A stretch of 64,000 nt of DNA, from positions 34,791,598 through 34,855,597 of the forward strand of contig CM065297.1 of assembly GCA_032871835.1 (NCBI GenBank). The letters are read 5' to 3'. Made by a program: the position numbers and the translations under genes. Under the pieces are notes generated by a model. The model saw only the letters and a list, made by a program, of their open reading frames with translations. It was not told the origin of the DNA and searched no databases. Numbering within the stretch: the stretch's first letter is position 1; every line of letters starts with the position of its first letter. This document shows positions 10,147 to 20,639 of this stretch, piece by piece. The DNA comes from Dipteronia dyeriana (taxonomy: Eukaryota; Streptophyta; Magnoliopsida; Sapindales; Sapindaceae).

Positions 10147-11769
10147 ACCGCCTACGGTAATCCGAAATCTAATTAGCAAAATCGAGTTCTATCATTTTCT
10201 TCTCATTGTAAAGATAGGACCTGCTACTTTTTTTCAAAGTACGTTTAGTTGTCCGAGCAAGTCTGGTCAACTTGGCATCAGTGAAAATAAGTTTTTTCTT
10301 GTTCCGGGCATCAGGAGAATAGAAAAAACGGGAACCTTTAGCACCTCATGATCTTCCCCAGATGAGAGAGTAACCTCAAGACCCAAGTTTCCCCCCAGCA
10401 AAAAACCAGCTGTTCTTCCAATGCTTGTTTGAAGAAGGGAATCCCCACACAAAGCCTCTCTTCTTGGGGTCCGAAGAAATATCAACTTCCCGGTTCACTT
10501 TGGTCCCATCAGGGACCTAGTAATCTGGCAGATTTGACATAAGAAAATAAGTTCCGATCGGACCAGATTGCCTTAATGTGAAGAAATGCCTAATTTCGCT
10601 TGGAAAAGGCGGCGACAAGTTCATCCTGCTGCACATATGCCACATACACATCAGGATTCTGTAGCTGTTCGGAGCAAGTTGGGCTAGAGCGATCCCCGCT
10701 TCGACAAGGAACCAAACAATGAATGGTTGAAGTGGAAGAGTCACACCACAGCAGAGCATGGACCCATAAATCACCACCATACCCGGAGGTGGGTTCCATG
10801 TAGCTATATCACCAGCAGGAGTCAATATGACTGAGTTATCTAGGTCAAACCAAGCACGATACTTCTCGATCTCATTTTCCCTGACCATATTTGGCTCGGC
10901 ATCATATCCACTCGAACGATCAAGAGAAAAAGGGATACGAGACGCGTTGTGTTCCTTCTCGACATCATTTTTGTCAATTATTTGCCTCTTGATTTGGAAA
11001 CTGCTTGAGCCATGTTTGTGAACTACACGTTTGCTATGATGTTTTCCCATCCTCGATTGCAAAAGAACCCCGTGATAATCAGAAACAGAAGATTCAGAGC
11101 TTGAACTAAAGTGAGCGTCAAGATGAAGCCCAGAAACGGAGGTTCATCAGGAGGAATCTCCCCCAATAATCTACGAACATAGGAAACCAATTGAAGGTCT
11201 CCGCGTTCGAGCGCTTCGAAAGCTATTACAAAGAGGCGATGACAGAAAGTTGGGTTTATCAAAACTAACCTTTAAAGTAAATGTAAAGAAATCTAGAAAA
11301 ACTGCAATAAGAGAGTTGGGAGATGAAGAAAGTCTGGGTCGAATATTTGCTCCTGTAAAAATAAACCAGAGCAGTCCTTTCATTAAAACATTTAAAGGGG
11401 AAATCACACGAAACCCTAGGGTCTCAAAAAGCGGGAAAAATCAAAATAAGGATTTGATGACGAAAGCGGCGCATCAATTAACCCACCAGTCGCGTTTCAT
11501 AAATCTACCAGAGAAATCGAGCGGTTAACAGACACATGTCGTGGAAAGAACTGACCAGGCCGTCAGAATTTTAAAACATCATAATCACTGGGATTTCGTG
11601 TGGAGAAACAAACTTCACATTCATGGTAGCCATTAAGACACGTCATTAGTACGAAGAGTGGTTTAAGAAGTAATTAATCCAGTATTAATGAATACAAAAA
11701 GCTAGTCAGGAATTCGATTAAAATACTTTTGCCAAATTCTTATTCGGCAAAAATATTTTAAGAAGGTAT

Positions 11770-12605
11770 TGTTATATATATATATTTATCGAATATACAC
11801 ATCACTGACAAGGTAAATAGTTCTTTAAAAATTTACAAGGTAGGTATCTGATTAGGCATCCAAAAAGTACCTTTCAAGGCATCGTAAAAGGAATAGAAAC
11901 CCTAGTAAGTGAGAATAAAAGTATTTGGAAAAAGCCACGACCTGCTCGGAACCAAGTGATGACATGTTCTACTCATAATAGATATGAGAAACCCGAATAA
12001 ATAAATCCAGCACATAATTTTCATGTGGAAAAGCCAAGAGTCATGCTCCAATACGCAATTCATCCATATCTAAAAGAATTTCTAGAAGAATAAAATACCA
12101 AACAGGAAACGGGTTCCAAATCAGGCAACAACTCTACTTCGAGAAGACTACGTATTTATAAGGAAATAAGTCCTAAACGGACTATATCACCAGAGTCCTT
12201 GTCGATCTCCATGCAATCTCTAAAATAGGAAAGAAGTTAAGACAACTCCAACAGGCAACCAATTATGACTGAATACGAAATTATTTCATTACTTGTACAA
12301 CAAGGATTAGGGTTCTATGCAAATATAAATAGACCCATAATCTCATTGTTGAAAGGGACAGAAATATACAGAAAATCCATAACAGAGAGAAAAAAGAGAT
12401 CGAGTGGTGTAATTCTTTATTTCAATAGTGGATTTTGGCTTGGTTGTTTATTCAACCACCAGTGGATATTTCTCCGATCACCGGAGTTTTACCACGTAAA
12501 TTTGTGTCTTATTAACTTAGAATTGCATTCTCTTTCTCTTCTCTTTAATAGGTCATAACGAAAATCCAATCTTGTTGGCTTTCTCATCCATTGAAATCGA
12601 CGTCA
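11770..12605 (+). repeat. 3' LTR of the Tat-type element
   Basis: It is the partner of 1485-2326: same TGTTATAT start and tca end, with a slightly shorter length from small indels. A weak purine run (aagaaggtat) precedes it as the polypurine tract. Confidence 0.88.
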
Positions 12606-12613
12606 ATAAAAAC

Positions 12614-13116
12614 GATTCTAAAATCAATTATACGGAGGAGGATTCAAGTTCGCACTTTGATGATAGGATAGACCCAGAACTGAAAAAACACGAACCGAAC
12701 TGAACCAAGATAAATGTATTGGGTTCAATTCGATTTTAAGGTCCAAAATGGTTCAAACCGATTCGATCACATTTTTAAAAACCGAAAATATATCGGTTTA
12801 ATATGGTTTTGACCAAAACCGAACCGAACCACATCCACCCTTAAGCAGAAGTGCATTTCACTCTCTTGTACTAGAAATTGATGTAAGCCAACACAGATTG
12901 TTTTTGGTTTTTAAAAGTTGACACCACACAATTATGGGTAATAATGATTAAATAAATATGAAAGTGCTAATATATGAACCTTAATGTATCGATGGAGATC
13001 GTGAAGTATCCGACTACTGGCCATCCACCAAATCAACGAGGTCTTCGACAACTAATTAAGACAAGTTTTTACTAAGCAAAAACAAACAAATAATGCCAAG
13101 AGGTACTTAGCCATAT
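12614..13116. other. Non-coding spacer with possible hAT-like relic
   Basis: No gene is seen. At 12680-12842 the sequence is rich in aaccgaaccgaac and ends aaccacatccaccctta, a composition common in subterminal regions of small plant hAT elements. I cannot match a left terminus, so this is only a suspicion. Confidence 0.3.
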
Positions 13117-13126
13117 AGTCATGGTA

Positions 13127-14819
13127 TTTTTTTTTTTTTTTTTGAAGAAAGGAACTATTATTGAGAAGATCAACCATAAAGATCATCTTGAATACAATGC
13201 CTCACACAATTAGGAAATGACTCAACCCAAAACCTATCATTATCAACTATAATTGCCAATTTTACAAGCGAGTGAGTGACAATATTGGCTTTCCTAAAAA
13301 CATAATAGACCCCTGTGATCGAACCATTGCGTAAGCGACTAACAATCTCAGTAAAATTCGTACTTTCGGAATTAAAAAGCTCAACCACTCCCCGAGTGTC
13401 AGATTCAATTACCACCGGCAGAGTACCCAGATCAGTCGCGAACTCGATACCCCGCAAGAGAGCAATAGCTTCAGTAACAGCAGACGAAAAGCATGCCACT
13501 AAGTGTTGCACAGTTGAACCCATTACTTAACCTTGCTGGTTTCGAATTACAACACTCATACCCATGATGTTTTCATTCACATTAAGAGCTGCATCCATAT
13601 TTATCTTATAAAAGTCACCTATAGGAGGGACCCAGTTGACAACTTCAGAACCATTAGTAACAATGCTATTAGAACAAACAACAACCTCATTTGCTTCTTG
13701 AAAGTCGAGGAGGAAGCTCTTTGACCAAGATATAACCATATCCATCATCTGAACCCATTCCCCATGGACCCACTGATTCCTCATGAACCAAATTCGCCAA
13801 AGCACAATACAAAACAAAGTACAATCTCCTCTGTTTAAGCTATTGAAAATTCCTATAATAAAATTCCTGAAAATGCATACCTTTACCAAAAGATGTACTC
13901 CCCTTAAATACACAAGCCTCACGGACGATCTTTAGCCTTTTACAACCCCACAACATAGGGATGATAGTCTCCGGTTCCCGTACGCAGACAGGACACACTA
14001 CCTCCACCGGAATATGCCTCTCTGCCAAACATTGTCGAGTAGGTATCCAATGTCAGCATTCCCTCCAAAGGGATACCTTAACCTTATGATGAGGAATTTC
14101 GAGGTGCCATAATGTTTTCCACCACGATTCCATAGACCCCAAGCTCAAAGAAGAGGCTCTATCCGACTTCTCAAATTCAACACCTAGCTTGTACCGGCTC
14201 TTCACCGAATAATTTCCTTTGGCTGTAAAGTGCCAACATAATGTGTCTACAGCCTGAGTAAGACTCGCATGGATGGATAAAATAGCGAGTGCGTCAACAT
14301 CCAAAAACATTTGTTTGATCAGAGGGACATTCCAACCATCCGTGTCATCTCTTACGATCGGAAAGACAACCTTAAACGATTTTGACCGTGGGATCCATTG
14401 TCATTGTAGATTGAAATCTCACTACCGCACCCAATTCTCCATCTTGAACCTACAGCAATCAAGCTTCGGCTTCAACAAAAGCTTTTCCATAAATACGACC
14501 CTTTCCTACCAATTTCAGCTTCCAAAACTGAGCATGAACCAAAGTACAAGTGTTTAAGGACCCTCGCCGCTAAAGTTTATAGGTTCTTAATCAGTCTCCA
14601 CACTTGCTTAGCATGAAGTGCCTTGTTGAATTATTAAATTCCTGAAACCAATACCCCTCATGTCCTTCCCTCTATAAAGTTTATCCCAAGAAGCCCAGTG
14701 AAGCGATTTCATATTCACTTTGCTGCCCCACTAGAACCGATTACATAAGGCGTGTAAATCATTCAACAAACCTTTACGGAGTCTGAACAGACTCATAGTG
14801 TAGGTGTGAGTCTGAACAG
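13127..14819 (-). mobile_element. 5'-truncated LINE (L1-type), copy 1
   Basis: The - strand carries the end of a LINE ORF2 (RT thumb, zinc-binding, RNase H) followed by a 17-nt poly(A) (T run 13127-13143). Just outside the tail is agtcatggta (13117-13126). The near-identical actcatggta sits at 14820-14829 beyond the 5' end, a candidate 10-bp TSD with one mismatch. 5' truncation with poly(A) and TSD is the normal outcome of target-primed reverse transcription. Confidence 0.75.
13170..14760 (-). pseudogene. LINE ORF2 C-terminal part: RT end, zf-RVT, RNase H
   Basis: From the 5' side the translation begins in the RT C-terminal region (RFWWGSKVNMKSLHWASWDK, near 14740), then passes several stops to the zinc-binding reverse-transcriptase domain (CWHFTAKGNYSVKSRYKL, LWHLEIPHHKVKVSLW, then CPVCVREPET ... 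GC near 14000). It ends in a plant LINE RNase H (KINMDAALN, AVTEAIALLRGIEFA, VIESDTRGVVELF, RKANIVTHSLVKLA). The two RNase H halves (13922-13527 and 13523-13170) are in one frame separated by a single TAA. The catalytic aspartates of RNase H are still visible. RT motifs with the catalytic aspartates lie beyond the truncation and are absent. Confidence 0.8.
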
Positions 14820-15516
14820 ACTCATGGTAATTGGTACCAACCCAATACCCAGTAAAAAATCCCTTATCATAATTGGATAGAAGTTTCTTGTTTTGATTTG
14901 ACAAAGAGAAAGTATCATTTTAACCTCTGACATTTTCCCTAATGTTAAGACGATGACAGAGTTTGGCCATATTGGCCATTAATCCCCTGAAATGAAAAAA
15001 TGTATAATATACCCCTTTTGTTACATTTTTCATCCAAAATCACGTTGACCACTAAAATTAAAAGGGCATTTTCGTAATCTCATCGGCGTATACCAAAACC
15101 TAAAAAAAAAAATTACATTTCACAAAAAAAAAAACATAAAATAGTAGAAATAAAAAAATATATACATCTCATCGTAATATACACTTTTTATCCCCACCAA
15201 AATCAACACTACCACCACCATTCAGCCAAACCAATCATCTTCACCACCACCACCACGATCACTCATCCAAACACATCATCATCATCAAAACTACCACCAC
15301 CAGCAGATCGAAACCCACCACCAGCGTTGCCGTCAAAACCTACCGCCCAGATCGAAACCACTATTGTTACCATAAGAACACAATCAATCGGCCATCACCA
15401 CCACAACCCAATCTATCTACCATCACCCAACCACTAGAGCACAACAAAGTCAACCATCCATCACCCAACCACCAAAACCCAAAACCCAGTAAATCGCCCG
15501 AATCGCCATTACCCAA

Positions 15517-15590
15517 CCACCACAACCCAGTCAATCGGTCATCATCCAACCACCACAACCCAGTCAATCGGCCATCATCCAACCACCAAA
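15517..15590. repeat. 33-bp tandem repeat
   Basis: The phrase cacaacccagtcaatcgg occurs at 15521 and 15554, period 33 bp, with related but more diverged phrases from about 15395. Confidence 0.75.
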
Positions 15591-15686
15591 TATAACCCTA
15601 TTCAATCGAACATCAATCCCAACCACCACCACCACCCCAAATCAAAACCGAAATCGACATGTACCCAGATTTGTCGTGTCCTTTGT

Positions 15687-15738
15687 TGTGTGTGTATGTG
15701 TGTGTGTGTGAGAGAGATAGAGAGAGAGAGAGAGAGAT
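15687..15738. repeat. GT/GA microsatellite
   Basis: A short run of GT is followed directly by GA dinucleotides inside the inverted-repeat element; further GA-rich blocks lie at 15865-15920. Confidence 0.9.
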
Positions 15739-16882
15739 TGACGTGATGAGATTGGGAGAGATTAGATCGAGAGAAAGATGAAATTAGTGGAGGTGATTTG
15801 GTGGAGGTGAATTTGGTGTTAGTGGATTTGGTAGTGGTGATTTGGTGGAGAAGATGATGATCACGATGAGAGAGAGAGACAAATAGTTGTATGACGGAGA
15901 GAGAGGGAGAGAGAGAAAGTGGAAGAGAGATTTCTAGTTTTGGGTTTGAAGAAATGGGGATTTCTAGGTTTGGAATTTGTTGTTTCTGAGTTTGGATTTC
16001 TGGGTTTTGGGTTTGGGTAAGTTGTTTCTCATCAATTTGGTGTTTGGATCGGTTTGGTGATGATTTGGTGTTTGGATCAATTCGGTGGCCAGTGATGATT
16101 TTGATAATTTGGATCAATCTCACCAAAGAGATTTTGTTTGGTGTTGATGATTTTGATGATGTTGATTCACTGGAGTTCATGTTAGAAATTTTGGTAATGA
16201 TGGTTAATCGATGATGGTGATGAACTGATGATGATTATGGTATGTGGATTTTTTTTTTATTATTATTAAATTTAAATAAAAATATATATCCACCTCCCAT
16301 CTCAAAAATGGAGATCCATCTTTTTTAATTATTTTTTTTTTTTTGTTTTTTAATATATTTTTCATTGAAAGAATATTTTATGGGTAAAATGGTAATTATA
16401 TGGAGCAAAGGAACCAGAAGGGGCATATAATACATTTAATAGATGGAAATGGTAGCAGAAGAGGCATATAAATATTCTTTCTGTTTGAGGGGGGAGACCA
16501 GCCAATATGGCAAACCCTGTCCTCGTCTTAATAATAGAGCAAAGGTAGGAGGGAGAAATGATACTTTCCCTTTGGCAAATGATCGAAATAAAAGGGCCAC
16601 ATGTAGTGTTGTAATTATGGGCCGGCCCGTGACAGGCCACGTGTCTGGCCGCTCGTAGGAGGCTCGGCAAGCTCGCCCGCCACCGCACGCCAAGCCAGTG
16701 TGTGCCAGGCCCATGGACCGGCCTGTCGGACCGGTCGGCCGATCCGTCCAATCAACCGGGTTTTTTTTAAAATAAAACCCTCCAATGGTTAGAATTCAAA
16801 TTCCAGCCGTTGGAGCCTAAAAAAATTACAAAACCCCCTGAAATCTTTTAAATTACATTTTGACCCACAAATCAAATTTTTC

Positions 16883-17768
16883 TATAAATACTTCCATCCA
16901 TTTCATTTTCCATTCACTCTCTCTATCATTCTTTCAATCCCTTATTCTCTGAAATCTCAATCTCTAATATATTCTCCAATTCTCTAAACTTTTTCATTCA
17001 ATTTGATTATTACTCTCTCTACAAAATTCTCTACATTTTCCACCAACACACCAAAATTTAAAGGTACAATTTTGTTATTACTTTTGATCAAATATATTCT
17101 CATAGTAAATTTATATGTTTATGTTTAGATTTTAGTTACTAAATGAAAACATTTTTATTTAGTTAGTTAGTTTATCAATTATTGGGCTTTAATGTTAATA
17201 TTATTTGTTTAATATATTAAGATTTTTAAGTTTAGTAGTAATTTTAATATTTGTTATTAGTAAATTTAGAAAATTAATTTGTATTGCTGAATTTAATTTT
17301 TGTAATAAGTAAATGATGAATGTTAAGTGTAGTAGTTACGTTTGATATTATTTTTTTCATAAATTATGAATTTTTAGTGTAGTTGTTTATTTTAATATTT
17401 TTGGTGAGTATATTATGAATTTTAAGTGTAGTAGTGAATTTAATTTTTTTTTAGTAGATTATGAATTATTTGTGTAGTTGTTTATTATAATATTTTTTTC
17501 AGTATATTATGAATTTAAGAGTAGTGGTTAAATTCATCAATTTTATGTTAGTAAATTTATCAATTTTATTTGTAGTAGTGAATTTAATATTTTTTGTTAG
17601 TAGATTATGATTTTTTTGTTTATTTAATTTTTTTTAAAGTAAAATAATTATTGTAAGTGTCGTATTATTTATATTGATTATTGTTAGTAAATTAAGATTA
17701 TTGCTAGTAAATACTGATTTTTAATTTGACTGTTAACTACTATAGTGCTCATATTTTTACTTCAGATA
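16883..17768 (+). promoter_or_regulatory. Probable hAT promoter and 5'-leader intron
   Basis: A TATA box (tataaata at 16883) is followed by CT-rich leader sequence. A donor aaag|gtacaa (GT at 17064) and an acceptor tttttacttcag (ending 17765), just before the first ATG at 17769, would remove a ~700-nt AT-rich intron. That stretch consists of degenerate units around gtgtagtagtgaattt and tagtagattatgaat. The intron is inferred from signals and position only. Confidence 0.5.
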
Positions 17769-19829
17769 ATGGATCAACCATCAAGCTTATTTTCCGGATG
17801 GTTTGAATATGCTCAACGATGAATTTGATATTTCAGAGCCGACCCATACTCAAGCGGGGCCTTCTGGTTTCACCGTTACACCAACATCACGTCCCAGAAA
17901 ATTAACATTAGATGTGTGGCAATGTTTCAACATAGTCCAAATGACACTCCCAAATGGGACGTCTGGCCCCAGAACTAAATGTAAGTTTTATCATAAGGAT
18001 TATGCTACAAGTACGAGGGGAACCGGTCATTTGAGACGACATATGTACAAATGTATGCCTGCACATGGACAGGTAGACACAACTTCAACGGCACCATGAC
18101 TGGTCCGTTACGACGTGGCAGTTCGACGCCATGCATGCTAGAGAGTGTTTGGCATGATACATTGCACAAACTGATCAACCGATCAGTATTGGCGAGAATC
18201 CATTTTATAAAGAATTAATCACATCTGCATATAACCCCCAATTTGAACCTGTTTCTAGAACCACCACAAGAAATGATTTGATACGATTGTTTGAAACCCA
18301 AAAGGATGACTTAGTTGCTGAAATACAGCAATTAAGTGTCTTTGTTGCATTAACTTCTGATATTTGGAATGCATGTTCCAAACAGGACTATTTATGTGTC
18401 ACGGGACACTATTTAGATTCTGACTGGAGGATAACAAAAAGAATTATTGGTTTTCGTCCTATGGATTTTGCACATACCGTAGAAAACACTTTTAATGTCA
18501 TAATTAAAGTTTTAGAAACTTATGAAATCACGCATCGCATCATTTCGATCACATTAGATAATGCATCTGTAAATACTAGCTCTATTGCATTGTTTGTTGC
18601 AAGAAATATCTCGTAGGATGGAGGTTATTTCTTCCATCAACTGTGTGCATGTCATATTATAAATTTAGTTGTACAGGCTGGTTTAAAGTAGGTAAGCGAC
18701 CAAATAGATCGCATCAGAGATGCCATTTCTTGGATTTGCAGTTCTAATCCTAGATTCAGTGAATTCAAGAGACATTGTAAATTAAACGATCTCAAACCCC
18801 GACGATTCCAAACTGATATGCCGGTAAGGTGGAACTCTACTTATTTAATGTTGGAAAATTGTTTGGAATATGATACAACCATTACATATTTTTATAACAT
18901 GAAATTGGCCGAAACAGGTCAACATAGTCCAAAAATACTTACCACAGACGATTGGTATGTGGCAAAGATTTTTGTTCAATTTTTAAAGATTTTCTACAAT
19001 GCCATTGTAACTCTTTCCGGGTATATTACCCACATCTTCCCAGGCAATCCATCAGATAGTGGAAATGTCTGAAGTGTTAAACAGTTATAGAGAAGATGAA
19101 CATCTAGGCTCTGCAGTTGTTGCCATGGAGACAAAGTTGAAAAAATATTGGGCTAACATTCCTCTACTTTATGCCTTAAGTGCTATAGTAGATCCTAGGG
19201 TTAAATTATCTGGTTTAGAAGTTTTGCTTGAGTTTATTGGTATTAATTTGTCAATAGATTATTCAGAACAAATTACTGACATTCGAACCAAGTTGTTCGA
19301 GATTTTTCGTATTTATCAGAGCAGGTTTGGCAACATTGACACCCCCCAATCAACATAACCGGAGACAGAGTCGAAGCAAACAAGTTGGAGCCTTCTGAAA
19401 CAGCGAAAAAAGGACAAATCAGCAAGTACTTCTTCAGGGCAAAGATCTAGCCCATTTTCTTGTACCGAACTTATTAAGTACCTTGAAGCACAGTTCGATG
19501 TTGTTGAAGAAAAAGAAGAGTTTGATTTGTTGTTATAGTGGAAGACCTATACGTACAGGTATCCAATTCTGTCACACTTAGCATCTGACGTACTGGTTAT
19601 TCCAGTGTCAACGGTGTCTTCAGAACAAGCTTTCAGCACCAGTGGATGCATAATTGAACCAAGAAGAAGCTGTTTGTCTCCGGAGATGGTGGAGGTACTA
19701 ACATGCCTTCGGGATAGGGAGTATGCTAAAAAAAGGTTACAAAATCTAACTGTAGATAAAGAGCTTATTCTAAATTTCGACAATCTATATATTGATGACC
19801 CTACAGGTAGTGGCCAGGGCCAGAACTAG
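17769..19829 (+). pseudogene. hAT transposase (BED finger, DDE core, dimerisation domain), broken
   Basis: The transposase binds the ends and cuts the element. Domains appear in order over ~690 codons, the expected length. A BED zinc finger lies near 17980-18060 (TKCKFYHKDYATS ... TGHLRRHMYKC); the second cysteine of its CxxC is Tyr. The catalytic core segment (18278-18616) has ALTSDIWNACSKQDYL and SITLDNASVNTSS. A middle part (18818-19358) contains DMPVRWNSTYLML and YALSAIVDPRVKL. The C-terminal hAT dimerisation domain (19605-19829) contains STVSSEQAFSTSG and RSCLSPEMVEVLTCL. Breaks: a frame change after the first ATG, a stop at 18616, and frameshifts near 19060 and 19360-19550. Confidence 0.88.
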
Positions 19830-19893
19830 GTTATACTTTTACATATGGATTTATTATTTACTTGTAAGTTGTAAAACGGTTGCACTCTTTTTC

Positions 19894-19934
19894 CCTTACC
19901 AAGTTTTTATCCCACTGGGTTTTTCTTGGTAAGG
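19894..19934 (+). terminator. Hairpin in the hAT 3' untranslated region
   Basis: Perfect 10-bp arms ccttaccaag and cttggtaagg flank tttttatcccactgggttttt, about 65 bp past the transposase stop. It could mark the 3' UTR or polyadenylation area of the transposase transcript; that role is a guess. Confidence 0.4.
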
Positions 19935-19985
19935 TTTTTAATAAGGCAATCATGTAAATATGTAATACTGAATTCCATAAATGAA

Positions 19986-20017
<32 letters not shown>

Positions 20018-20082
20018 GTTCGTTTTCTTTATTCATTTCAAATCCTAATAATTGTTCATTCTCTTTATTCATTTCAAATCCT
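19986..20082. repeat. AAAT microsatellite and 36-bp duplication
   Basis: An (AAAT)n run (about 19986-20013) is followed by two copies of aataattgttc(g/a)tt ... atttcaaatccta, starting at 20011 and 20047, period 36 bp. Confidence 0.8.
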
Positions 20083-20120
20083 AAACCCTAAACCCTAAAC
20101 CCTAAACCCTAAACCCTAAA
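20080..20120. repeat. Interstitial telomere-like repeat (CCCTAAA)n
   Basis: About five and a half perfect copies of the plant-type telomere heptamer CCCTAAA lie inside the 3' part of the hAT element. Confidence 0.95.
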
Positions 20121-20639
20121 TCCAAACAAACGTAATTTGAAAAATTATTTTGGACCAGACCCGACAAGCCCACCGGACCAGACCCACCAGAAGAAGCCCA
20201 CGGCCCGGCCTGGCACGGCCAGCATGAGGCAAGCCGGCGTGCCGGGCCTGCGGTTTCAGAAACAGGTCGGGACGGGCCGGCCCGCGACAGAGTCGCATGC
20301 CGGACCCGGCCAGGTCGTGCCTAATGGGCCAGGCCAGTCCATTTTTACAGCATTTGCCACGTGTATGAGCATGCAAAGGGTAAGATGTTTAAGAGATGGA
20401 TTAATTTCCTTAGAAAAAAAAAGGAGAGATATGGATTAATTTATTCAATCAATTAATTTAATATTATATATATATATATATATTGATTGGATTGATAAAT
20501 TTGAAAATTAGATTGAATCTAAACTTTCCACACAGAATTTGGTGGATTCAATTGAAATATTTTTGTTAGCAAATAGTCATCTAGTCTTTTTTGATAGATA
20601 ATGAAAAAGGGAAAAACAACTAGAAAACAGGAGAAAGAC

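Larger units (their letters stand above)
8588..11262 (-). pseudogene. Antisense ORF of the Tat element (Transposase_28-like), spliced
   Basis: On the - strand, opposite to pol, a long decayed coding region lies between integrase and the 3' LTR. The best part (11062-10517) has IVWFLVEAGIALAQLAPNSY followed by a hydrophobic CMWHMC segment, which I recognise as the plant 'putative gypsy type transposon' domain (PF04195-like). Downstream come basic and acidic linkers (EESDDDTEV-type, about 9780-9430) and a glutamate-rich, coiled-coil-like tail (9191-8919, RLESQLKESEDSRAQVEAAY). Two introns are supported by splice sites; the second joins SVSY to MVAEFTEL in phase 0. Such antisense ORFs are known in Tat elements, but their function is not. 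Stops and frame changes make this copy a pseudogene. The true start is uncertain (11262 or 11062). Confidence 0.7.
1485..12606 (+). mobile_element. Ty3/gypsy LTR retrotransposon, Tat-type, decayed
   Basis: Two direct repeats of about 840 bp (1485-2326 and 11770-12605) bound an 11.1-kb element. Both begin TGTTATAT and end in tca. The 7-mer taaaaac lies just before the left LTR (1478-1484) and just after the right one (12607-12613), a candidate target-site duplication slightly longer than the usual 5 bp. The order is primer-binding site, gag, protease, RT, RNase H remnant, integrase, then a ~4.3-kb region with a long antisense ORF before the 3' LTR. Gag-protease-RT-RNase H-integrase order identifies Ty3/gypsy. 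The extra 3' region with an antisense ORF is known from the Tat group. By eye the LTRs agree at roughly nine of ten positions. Stops, frameshifts and lost catalytic residues make it immobile. Confidence 0.9.
14898..16579. mobile_element. Non-autonomous DNA element with long terminal inverted repeats (MULE-like?)
   Basis: The left end ttgacaaagagaaagtatca (14898 on) is matched inverted at 16560-16579 (tttccctttggcaaa side). The similarity continues inwards: ttaagacgatgacagagttt and gccatattgg on the left face the complement of gccaatatggcaaaccctg and cctcgtcttaat on the right, and aaatgtataatatacccc faces its complement near 16420-16440. Arms are thus at least ~130 bp. The interior holds CCA-rich, GA-rich and gatggtgatga sequence but no transposase. 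Long inverted arms suggest Mutator-like, but I could not fix a 9-bp TSD. The - strand ORF of 192 codons inside is low complexity. Confidence 0.6.
16604..20355 (+). mobile_element. hAT transposon, near full length, inactive
   Basis: A 3.75-kb element flanked by gccacatg (16596-16603) and gccacgtg (20356-20363), an 8-bp TSD with one mismatch, the length typical of hAT. The ends are imperfect inverted repeats: tagtgttgtaattatggg on the left, and on the right the complement starts aaatgctgtaaaaatgg. Both have A at position 2 and G at 5, as hAT termini usually do. The subterminal 150-200 bp on both sides are strongly GC-rich (gggccggcccg). Inside is a TATA box, a probable 5' leader intron, a broken transposase and telomere-like repeats near the 3' end. 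Confidence 0.88.

Noticed and set aside
15602..16180. 192-codon serine/threonine-rich - strand ORF
   Set aside because: Low-complexity translation of GA- and gatgatg-rich DNA; no start context or domain.
16362..16751. 129-codon - strand ORF
   Set aside because: It crosses from the inverted-repeat element into the hAT end, so it cannot be one gene.
20116..20439. GC-rich ORFs on both strands
   Set aside because: They lie in the hAT subterminal block, whose composition leaves frames open by chance.
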